A stretch of DNA of 64,000 bases from Plasmopara viticola (taxonomy: Eukaryota; Oomycota; Peronosporomycetes; Peronosporales; Peronosporaceae), in the NCBI GenBank assembly GCA_001695595.3, contig MBPM02000001.1, forward strand, positions 744,001-808,000, in the 5' to 3' direction. A program made the position numbers and the translations under genes. Positions 45,686-55,205 of the stretch are shown here, piece by piece. Position 1 is the stretch's first letter. Every line of letters begins with the position of its first letter. The notes under the pieces are model-generated. The model did not search any database. It was not told the origin of the DNA and worked only from the letters and a program-made list of their open reading frames with translations.

Positions 45686-47233
45686 ATGGCTGACGATGAC
45701 GAGGTGTGCGAGGCGGCGCTGAGCTCTATTGACGAAGTTACCGGTATTGATAGCTCCAACGATATTGGTGGTTCAAATACAGAGAAGAAAGAGATATTGC
45801 AGCATGACGAGACTGAGGTGCCAATACCGATAAGTGAGGAGCTGCAGCTTTCACGCAGTGGGGCTACAGGGCTCAATTGTAGTGTAAGATCGCCGCAACT
45901 GAGTCGTAGCTGCAGTCCACTGAGTGGAAACGATGCTCTATGCACATCGATTGCTTGTCGTCGTGAGGTCAAGAATGGAAAGAAAAGATTTCATTGCAGG
46001 TTCGAAGACTCCAATTGTGCTCGCCGTGAGCGTAAAAGAGAAACGGCTTATTTGCGCGATAGAGTGAAGCAGCTTGAAGCCAAGCTACAAAGTGTCAAAG
46101 AGTGGGCAAGTCGTGGGTCTGGGGTGCCAACAGAATCGAAAATTCTACGGACACAATATGCAGGTTCAAAAGCTAGTTCGACTGCTCCGAGTTTATGGAA
46201 GGAGACTGCTATTCGTCGACGAAGCGAGCGGGTAAAAGCACAATTGGAGAATGACGAGCTAAAGGTTATTATAGCGAGTCAGTTTAAGGTGGCCAAAGAT
46301 TTACACAGTATCCTACTTAAGCGATTTCGGCAGCAGGTATCGTTTCGATACTATTTAAAAGTTGGAATGATGGGTTGGTCACGTATGCAATGATGGAAAT
46401 GCAGATTACCGAGTGCTCGGCCTCAATGCAGAGGCGCAGTCACACAGCGTGCCTTTTAAATCCCATCTCGGACTTTCGAGCTGACGCTGATGACTTTCAA
46501 GGGCTATTGCGTTATCTTGACGATGCGTACAGTCAAGTGGATACAGTGCTGGCTGCTAACGGTCTTGCTCGGAAAGAGAGGACACTGCACGACGTGCAAA
46601 TGCGCGAGGGCGTCAACGGAACGTATCTTGAAGTGTTTTTAAACAAAGTTTTACCCTTCAATATCTATACCACAGCAGAAGCGACTTGGAACTACTTTAA
46701 GGGGTCCAAGAAACACCGAGGAACTCTTTACGCAAAAGAAGCCCAGGTATCGATCACTTGTCGGCTTTTTGGACTGTGCTTGTTTTTTATATAATCTGTT
46801 TCTTTTGCAGAGCCTAGATACGCCGTATACGATCATTGAACACTTTTCGAAAGAGCTGACCGCCGGCAATTTGAGCACGGATGTTTGCATCAAGCAGATC
46901 TTACGGCGGTACGTTGAAGCTCATCGCGAAGTTGTGGTCTGGGTCGCATCAATTACGCCCGTGAGCACGGTCAAACTGCCATTTCGAGAATTTATGTCCC
47001 GCCATCGTAGCTATGCCGTCATCAAGCGTGCCAAGGCTTCAACGTCGCAGCACGAATTATCTATTTTGCAACTCGTGTCACATGGCATGCTTGATACTCA
47101 TCCCAACACAGTGCACAATCCGAAATACGTTCGGTTTCTTACCGACTTTTTGCTTAATGATGCAGCTCGCAACATCATAGCCGATCAGCAGCTGATTGAA
47201 AACTTTCTCATGGACGGAATTTTACGGCGATAG
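45686..47233 (+). CDS. M96 mating-specific protein family member, copy 2
   Basis: Three exons (45686-46336, 46405-46746, 46811-47233) give 471 aa. The start MADDDEVCEAALSSIDEV resembles the acidic start of M96-family proteins. A basic segment (CRREVKNGKKRFHCRF, ARRERKRETAYLRDRVKQLE) is followed by a short leucine-spaced helix, a bZIP-like arrangement. The C-terminal half carries the same blocks as the gene at 14-15.6 kb: REGVNGTYLEVFLNKVLPF, TWNYFKGSKKHRG, DTPYTIIEHFSKEL and RRYVEAHREVVVWVASI. Both introns fall at the same places and are phase 0. Overall similarity between the two copies is moderate, so the duplication is old. Function is unknown; mating-related expression is known only for the founding member of the family. 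Confidence 0.8.
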
Positions 47234-48831
47234 CATGATGCAGCTCGAATTGATATTTGTAGCCAACGAATAATGTTACGAAATGTAAAGCGAGATAAGT
47301 TTTTTGGATCTTTGTATACCACATGAAGCCGGAAATTTTTTCTTTCATTGTCCGAAAAATACTTTCGGATAAAGAATAAAATCGCTCAACAAATAAGCCT
47401 TTGGCATCAAGGAATCATCAATGTTATCAATTGGTCAGTCGTCTGTCACCTTTGGCTACACACTTTCTCTATGCAATGGCCTATGTCCTCTTTAAGCTTT
47501 TAGAATGGATCGCACGCATTTCCTCAATTGTCTGACGCACAATATGCGCTTGTTTGACTAAGGCAGCCTTTGTGATACAACATTCTGGTGTTCTTTCACA
47601 GAATAACACTCTGACATAGACCTGTCCAGCTTAAGCAGCATCTACGGATGACACATTTATGATGTAAATCACTTAAATCGCCTCGTACGAAAAAGAAACA
47701 CTATCGCTGCTACCCCACAAATCTTCCATCTCTTCCAGACAAAATGGTCTGATTTTCCCAATAAGAGTCTTCATTGGTTCCTCCGCCTTAGCGAAGTCGA
47801 CGACCTTAAATCGACACGTTATATCATTATCGATTTTAAATGTGCGAAATTCGGATTGCATCGGCCCTTGGGAGCAGAAATAGCCTTCTGGCTGGGTGAC
47901 TTGGTCCTCACTTAATCACCAGGCCGATCGGTAGTTTCTTTGGTCATCGCTATAAGACAGACTTTTCGGAAGAATATCATGAAAGTGATGGACAGCACTT
48001 ACTCCTCTTATTGGATGTAACGCGAGTCTTTGTAGGGGAGGCCGTTCCATAAAAACAAATTTTCATGTAAAAAGCAAATTTTGGGGACAGGTAAGGTGGC
48101 TTTAGTGCCCGACATGCACGATATGGCGGTTTTGCCCAACGAACTATATCTGGAATAAATAAATAATCGTGACTTGTCGCTTATTCGACATCAACTCTCA
48201 AGTAAATTTTACCTCGGCTATAATGTACATATCGAAGCAGCTAGTTCGACCCTCTGGCTCAGCTGATTGAATGCCGTGTGTACAACTATGGGTCGCGTAC
48301 AACATGACAGTTACTTAACTTGAATCTAGGTGGAATACAACTCAAGGGCGGCGTAAAATCAAGACACTTGTATCCCTACTATGCAAGTGGCAGAAAGTAT
48401 GCAAGTGGGAGGAGGAACTTGCCAACATGATTGTGAGTCAGTTCGTGTCATCATAATAATTCTGGCGATCACGTCTTGGCTTCTTCGGATCTGACCTCAC
48501 AGAAAGCTTCGTATTACTGACTTTAAATACATTAACAGCCACAGTTTATAAAATCGGCTACCGTCCCTTGCCTCCGCGCTTCGTGAGCGCTAATTCAATG
48601 GCACGAAGCTACAACGAAAGGAAAAAAACAAGGCATTGTATCAACCAATCAAATACGCTATTATAATACCGCGTATTTTGAGCCTGCCGAATATATTTTG
48701 CCTACGTCATTTCTACTGACTTTCTAAACTGGCAACAAACCGACTTTTGTCTTCTCAGACGATACGTTGAAAATTTCTACCCATCATTGCAACTGGCGCT
48801 TTAACTCACATCGTCGTCATTTGTCTCGTTC
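47234..48831. other. Spacer, no convincing gene
   Basis: AT-rich. The open frame at 47673-47861 on the minus strand (62 codons, ITCRFKVVDFAKAEE...) has coding-like composition but no start context, partner exon or known domain. It may be the remnant of a START-like domain gene, but this is speculative. Confidence 0.4.
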
Positions 48832-50207
48832 ATGACACTGGCCAAGGCCCCGCAGTTGTCCTTATCGTCTTCTAGCCACAGCCCCACCACGTCCAGCGAA
48901 AGCAGCGCGCGCTCGGCTACAGGTCTTAAAAGTGTCATGCCCGAGCCGACAAGTATGGTCCATCTGTCCCCCGCGGCGGAAGTAGCCATTCGTCTTTTAC
49001 CAGGCAACGACGTACGCTCGTGCATTTTTTTTTAAGTTGCTGGTATTTATACTTCTTTGCTAATTTTTACGACGAATTTTATTCCTCACAGCGCTGTGTC
49101 GATTGCAAGGCCATTTGTCCGCAGTGGGCCGGCGTCTCGTTCGGGGTGCTGCTGTGTCTCTCTTGCGCTGGCAAACATCGGTCGCTGGGTGTCCAGACCA
49201 GCTTTGTCAAGTCCCTCGTTATGGACTCGTGGTCAGAGAGTGAAGTTCGGTTGCTGGAAGAGGGTGGCAATGCGAAATGGATTGCCGTGTGCACTGGCAC
49301 TGGGACGGGCGAGCTACCTCTGATGGAAAAGTACTCGTCCGTCGTGGCAAAAGCGTACAAGAGTCGAGTGGCGTTGGCGGCTGCGAAAGCTCCATCGGTG
49401 GAATGTGCGTTTACAGCCACTTCGTTTTTAAAATTGCTACATGCCATGGTGTCTGTTCATGATGAAGAACTTGCGAGTAAGGAGGATAGAGTGCCATCCC
49501 CAATGATGACGGAAGAGATGCAACGGTTAAGTGATCCTGTCGAGGGCGAAAGTGTCAAGTGTACGACATCCTGCTCAATGGATTCACTGGAGCATTTTAA
49601 TGTACACTCGAAATCCTGCACAATTGGCTCATCGGGTAATTTGAAATGGAGAAAATATGAGCGAGAATTTGGGGCTCCTGATGAACCATTGGGCTTTTCA
49701 TTGGTGAAAGCCACGAGTGGCTATGCAGAGGTGTCTCGAATCATCGCCAATGGCGCTGCTGAACAAGCTAATGTTATCGCTGGGAGCTTATTGATTGGTC
49801 TGAACAATACAACGAACCTTAAGTTCGACGATGTCGTCGATATGCTGCGAACGCTGCCACGACCGCTAATGTTCCACTTTGTCTTTCGCTCCCATATTGC
49901 ACCAGAGGGACCAACGACTACTGCGTCCATATCCGAGCCTCGAACAGTGGAGATCAAAGTGACTTTGCACGAGAAGGAAGAACTGGGCTGCTCGCTTTCC
50001 ATGAATAATAATTGCTATGTACGTAGTGTTGACGACGACTCGATTGCGAAGAACCACGGCATCTTGGTGGGGTCTCGCGTTGTTGCGGTGAACGGACAAA
50101 AGTTCATGGAGCCAAAGGAAATCATTCATGAAATCTGCACTGCTCAGCGTCCGATTGAGATCACGGTGCATCGGGTGGAAAATCTGACGAGAGGGTGGAG
50201 CAGCTAA
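48832..50207 (+). CDS. ArfGAP protein with two C-terminal PDZ domains
   Basis: Two exons, 48832-49011 and 49092-50207, give 431 aa. The join creates RLLPGNDRCVDC. The ArfGAP zinc finger (residues about 58-90) is CVDC, 16 residues, CLSC, with WAGVSFGVLLC and GKHRSLGVQTSFVKSL; the Arg of HRSLG is the catalytic arginine finger. After an acidic linker come two PDZ-like domains: residues about 245-330 (EPLGFSLVKATSGYAEVSRI, AGSLLIGLNN) and about 345-425 (EELGCSLSMNNNCYVRSVDD, GSRVVAVNGQKFMEPKEI). Role inferred: stimulates GTP hydrolysis on Arf GTPases at a membrane site set by PDZ contacts. The start could also be the ATG at 48937 (MPEPTSMVHL). The gene converges on the kinase gene with a 79-bp gap. 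Confidence 0.88.
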
Positions 50208-50286
50208 CTCTATCGCTCTGGAATGTAATATTAATAGTACTTTTTTTACTATCTTAAAGTCTCAACCTTACGCGTAAAGTACAAAA

Positions 50287-53228
50287 CTATACATCCAAAA
50301 GTATACGACCACCCTGCCTTCGGTTGCCATAGTAACTCACTACATAATCTGCCGGTGCTGTTGTAGATGACCTGAGGCTTGAAAACATTGAATGATACAT
50401 TACCTGTTTGAGTGTAGGGCGCTTTAATGGGTTAAAGTCCATTAACTTTGTCAACAAGTCCATCGCCCCCGAAACTCTCTCTAATCCGTCCCGGCATTGA
50501 GAAAGTATGCTATTAGAACCGAATGCGATCGAGTACAAAGACCGATCGTGATCAAATTGTTCCTTGGCGGTCATCACGCTGGCTGCCCCTTCCAATCGCC
50601 GACGTCTTCGCTGAGGGCGAGGATAGGCCACGTCTTGTGGACGTAAATGTTTCAGCAGCAATTGCCACACTTTTTCACTTTTGCTTGGTTGTTTCTCTGG
50701 CAATCCAAACAAAACTACATAGCGATACAACGTGTGGCAAAGCGTATTCTCATCGTCACCACGAGCTACGCTCTTGATGACCGAATATCCCGAGGTCTTT
50801 CGAGAGCTCTATGATATCAAAGGACATTAGATAGGGTCGATGAAGTAACAATTTGCTTTCGACTTGTACCATCCATATAGCCTTGAGATCCTTGAGAAGA
50901 TCTTTTGGACAATGGACATCTTCCAAAATCTCTTCGTATGGAGCACTTATCACATCAAACGTGTCAGTTTAAGCCCGATACAGAGCAACAACCATGCATT
51001 ACCTTCCCGTAAACAAATGCAGCATACAAAGCCCTAGTGAAAATGTATCCGCTGCGTAAGACTGCAGAGCTGCATCGCCTTCCAACAAAAATTCGATAGG
51101 CGAGTTTTCCAAGGTGGTGAATTGGTCAATCGTCACAGGTTTCCCCAGATTTTCAAGATTCGAGTCAGCTGCGCCATAATCCGCTAGTTTGACCCAATAC
51201 GAAAAGGAGGAAGGAATTTGAAGAACAAAGCACGCAGTTTCTAGCATAAAGTGCAGCACAACATCAGAGCCTTGACCCTTGCCGGTATCAGGACGCCCAA
51301 TGTCTTTTAAAAAGAAATTGAGAAGCTGGTCAAACACAATATTTGCAACACAGAATTAGAATTCAAGAGGACGCAAATCAAGCATGAACTTGTTGCAAAC
51401 CTTGACATCACAATGCCGTAAATGAAATTTTTCTCGAGCACAGTACAAGCTAAAGACCATCTGAAAGAAGAATGGGACGGCCACGGATTCAAGGGGAAGT
51501 GTCTGGTTCTTTTGCAGTCTAAGAAAGTCTTCGAGGTCTCCACCATCGCAGTACTCCATCCGCATGTATTGGAACAGCTGCTTGCGTTCTTCACTTGTTG
51601 CTTCGTGCTCTTGGTCTCTCTCACAAACAGCACTGTCTTTTACCAACCCCTCACTTGGTTTCCGATGAGCTTTACTACCCCATCGATCGGGAGAAGGTCG
51701 TTCGCGGGCAAGAAAAACATCGAAAACCCGAAGGAAATTGGGGCAGACACCGTGTTCCGTAGCGTCGGACAACAAAAGCGAATGGGCGACTTCTTGGCGA
51801 ACCACATCCTACAATAAAAGAATTGGTTCATACAATCAAGTAAGCAAGCTGCTCGTGCGTGTCAAATAGCTCGAAAGAGTACCTACCTGATTGCCAATGT
51901 CACTGATATCCATCACGCTGATAGCTTCAAGTCGCTCTTGCTCCGACGTAAACACTTTATATACTTCCTTATACGCCCCGTCCGCAAGGTACTGACCATA
52001 TGGATGCCGACTGTAAATTTGAGCTGTCGTATAAAAATCCTCTTTCCTAAACATCGCAAGCAAAAACCGTAACCTTTCATCCCATTCAAAGTATCGCGAG
52101 TAAGCATGCGTACTTTGTATAGTCAGTGATATTCCAAGCATGCGCCCTGATTGCACAAAGTAAAAAGCACACCCAAGCATTGCTCACTCTCCTTCGTCCA
52201 AGCCAAACATTCGACAATGCAACCACTCACCTGACAACAATGGTCTCCCACATCTTGGAGACTTTACGAAGCGTTTCTTTCGCCGCTTTGACATCCACGA
52301 ATCCAGACTCCAACACCAGCTGCAGCACTCTTTGCCCAAACTCAATGGTCTCTAGTGCTAAAGTTTTCTTGTCATGCGAAAAGCGTCTTTTCATTGGTGT
52401 CAATGACCTTTTCTCGACCTTTTGCTCGCGCTCCAACTCGTTTTTCAACGGTGGCAAGCACGACAAAGACGATGGCGCTTTGGCAAGTGAAGACAGTAAA
52501 CGACCCGTCATTCGTTCCAGCTTTGACAAGCGCCTTGCCACCCGCCGGTCTCGTCTCACAGACCCTTGGGCCAGCACGTCTTCCATCGCTTCGGCAATCT
52601 TCCTATGCTGCATGGACGACAACGATCGATACGTTGCCAAAGGGGACGCACAATCGATTGGTTGGGCGTCCAATTTCTTGTAGTATTGATTCATCCGAAC
52701 CAGCGTTGGGTGCATGGAATCAGCCAGTAGCGATGGCGTTCGCTGCTTCAAGGCACTGAGAATCACGTCGGCTTTGGCGTGAGAAATCCGCAGCACAGTG
52801 GGTTGAAAGGGCGCTTTCGACGTAAAGCCCAACGATCGTATCCACGTTTCCATGTCGCTTTGCTTTCGCAGAGACTTTTCGTGCGCGAGTGGCAACTGGA
52901 TGAGGTAGTCGTGGCCATTGCCCCACTCAGCTTCGAGCTTTGTTTGGTGGCTAATGGTCAATTGAGTCGCTAGGAAGTCGACAAACGGTTGAGGTGCGTG
53001 TGAAATCACGTCGCTGGCATTTGATCGCGTCCTCTTTTTTTGCTTCTTTTGCTGCAACAGGACTCGCTGGGCCTTGGGCTTGCGCTTTCCAGCAGTAGCA
53101 CGAGCTTTATGCCGTGGTGCTACAGGTGATGGAGAGATCTCGAGAAAGACGTGAGAGGATGTGTTGTGGTCGACCTCACCCTCTGAAGACAGTGGCGAGC
53201 TACAGATGCCACGCACGGTTCGCGCCAT
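50287..53228 (-). CDS. Large protein kinase-like protein, beta-3 Lys missing, apparent 1-nt frameshift
   Basis: Five exons: 53228-52231, 52112-51887, 51808-51401, 51325-51003 and 50945-50287. The first encodes about 330 residues of basic, unrecognised sequence with a helical part (SKLERMTGRLLSSLAKAPSS). The kinase-like domain follows: glycine-rich loop LADGAYKEVYKV; beta-3 LEAISVMDI where Ser takes the place of the VAIK lysine; C-helix VVRQEVAHSLLL; hinge RMEYCDGGDLEDFLR; catalytic loop HCDVKLLNFFLKD; DYG for DFG in VKLADYGAADS; and SPIEFLLEGD for APE. In the last exon the frame slips at the CCC run near 50789-50791: SKDLG continues as YSVIKSVARGDDENTL only if one G is removed on the minus strand. 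With that correction the protein would be 870 aa. It is either a sequencing or assembly error, a tiny unseen intron, or a real lesion. Confidence 0.75.
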
Positions 53229-53785
53229 GATCGGAGCGAGGTAAACGATACGCAAAAGGTGCTTATTTGATTAAACTATAGAGCCAATTTACCAGTGGAT
53301 TAGCTAAAAGCATCTCGCAATTGGGCAAAACAGGGTAGCCTACTCTCCAACAAAGAGACGGCCGTTCTGGGTTAAATGAAAAGTGGGCTTTTTGTCGGCC
53401 GTTCAATAACAGCCAGAAGTGGTTGAATCCAGGAACTCATGTCGTCAATGCAATTTTAAAGGGGAATCCGAAGCAGGTGGGCAAGTCAGGGCTGCAATCA
53501 ATTTTAATGGTAAATCTGTCGAAAATGACTCTGTTAACAGCTGGTAGAAGCGATGAAAAATCTGATGCCATTCTTTTCGGTAACCACGATTTAAATAATA
53601 TGCATTTCCATGGTTCCATAATCTACACGGCGGAGCACGCCGTTCAACTACGATCTGTGTCGAAAATGGCTACTCCAGTCGATAAGAACTGTAAATGGAC
53701 GCCGAGCGAGGCGTTGTCTGTGGTACTACCAAGGTAGTCGGTGGTCCTATCAAGGAAAGCTTCTTCAACTTGCACTAAACGTCGT
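53229..53785. other. Spacer between kinase and unrecognised gene
   Basis: A plus-strand frame of 104 codons (53423-53737) and opposite minus-strand frames are open, but neither shows a recognisable domain or links to the neighbours. A second minus-strand frame (53644-53895) overlaps the end of the next gene out of frame. Confidence 0.35.
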
Positions 53786-54330
53786 CTAAGCTTGGACAGG
53801 AAACGTGCGTTCTGACAGCAGCGCCGTAAGCTCAACATTAGAGACTGGGGAGACGTGTATGGAGCTCCGGTCCACGGTAGGGTCCGCGCGCCCAATGATT
53901 TCAGGGACCATGGCGAACGAGACGCCCTTCCGCAAGCGGCGCGTGGGTTTGGCCATCATGTCCTTGTGAATCCACGTGCAGTCCCGAAAAGTGTTTTGCT
54001 CGACGTACAACGAGCGCAAGCACTCTTGACGGTAGTACTCCGTAAGACAGGCCTCCATATCCGATGCGAAACGTTTGCCGAGCATCGTATTCAAGTGGAC
54101 GTCGGATAAATAAGAGACGGCAGGCTGCGAGTAAATTGAACAGTGAGCATGATACGGTGGCAGTGTGGTGTGATCGTGAGCCAGCTGCAGCAACTCGTAG
54201 TGACTCGCCAGCCAGCAGGTCTGGTCGCTTGTGGCGTGCACGGAAATATTCCTTTTCCAGCTGTTTGCTGCGAACGTGCGCGTATTGACCGGACGTATTA
54301 TGCGTTTCGCCTATTTTGACCGAGGAACGT
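53786..54330 (-). CDS. Unrecognised protein, C-terminal exon(s)
   Basis: The minus-strand frame ending at the stop at 53786 encodes at least 150 coding-like residues: HYELLQLAHDHTTLPPYHAH, SYLSDVHLNTMLGKRFASDM, EACLTEYYRQECLRSLYVEQ, FRDCTWIHKDMMAK and FAMVPEIIGR. Codon composition and amino-acid balance look real, but I do not recognise the family. Upstream, a second frame (AHVRSKQLEKEYFRARHKRP) is also open, so there may be an exon boundary near 54230. Fragments at 54430-54920 may be further 5' exons. The start is not known. Confidence 0.45.
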
Positions 54331-54425
54331 AAATTGGATCAGCTTTTATAAAATCTGAGAGGCTCACAGCCATAAATATTGCAGGTGGGGTATGGCATTG
54401 CCGAACGTGCAGGACTATATCAACT

Positions 54426-54924
54426 TCAGGATCTTTTCTTCTTCATGCAACTGTTACAAGAATTTTGCCGGATTGTACTATTAATAATCAAGGAGCTAGA
54501 CTGTAAAGATGTTCGTTTCAACGAACGCAAATTCGCCCTTCCGCGTGTACAACTATTGAGTGGCGTTGTGAGGAGAGGATTGACAATCCACTCCTGGAAA
54601 ACTTCAAGGTCGTAACTCATCGGGGTGATGAAACAGTAGCACATGTGCCGCATCACGGACACTGGATCGCGTTCTCAGACTATACGAGCATTAATAGCCG
54701 CGATACTGAGATCCGAACATCGGAACTTTAAGCTCTTGAATAAAGTTTCGACAATGTCCAACCCTGTATCTTTGTCAGCGATGGGATCTGCTTGTACCTC
54801 AACACGGCAGGAGGTGTCTTCCGACCCAAGTCTCATTTTTAATTCAGCTGAAAAAGATGGACGTCGAGGTCTGAGACTTTTGCTGCTTCTTGCGGCAGCC
54901 GTTGAAAGCTTTGTGAGGCGCTAA
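54426..54924 (-). pseudogene. Possible 5' exons or broken gene upstream of the unrecognised gene
   Basis: Two coding-like minus-strand frames lie end to end. One (about 54920-54690) reads AELKMRLGSEDTSCRVEVQA then KDTGLDIVETLFKSLKFRCS and stops. The next (about 54662-54560) reads VMRHMCYCFITPMSYDLEVF and stops at 54426 after a basic, serine-rich tail. Neither is linked by clear splice sites. They may be exons of the gene at 53.8-54.3 kb or the remains of another one. Confidence 0.3.
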
Positions 54925-55205
54925 AGTAGAAACGCAGCGTACGTTATCAGTCCACTAAGACGGCGACGGCAAACGCAGCGCATGGGAGCCAGAATATCGT
55001 ATCATTGACTTGGGTCATATATCTAAGATCGCGCTTTATCAATGTATCATTATTGCTCTTTTACTATCGACGCAATATCAATATCTATAGAAATAGTATA
55101 ATCTTCTCCTTCCTGTATGTAGTTTCAAAGGATTGTATCAAATTTTAGTACCAACATCCCTCAGTTTCGCTCGTTTCTGCGCTTATCATGTCAATTGAGG
55201 CGCGT
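54925..55205. other. Short AT-rich spacer
   Basis: Separates the unrecognised gene from the end of the Kelch-EGF-Hint gene. Nothing recognisable. Confidence 0.4.
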
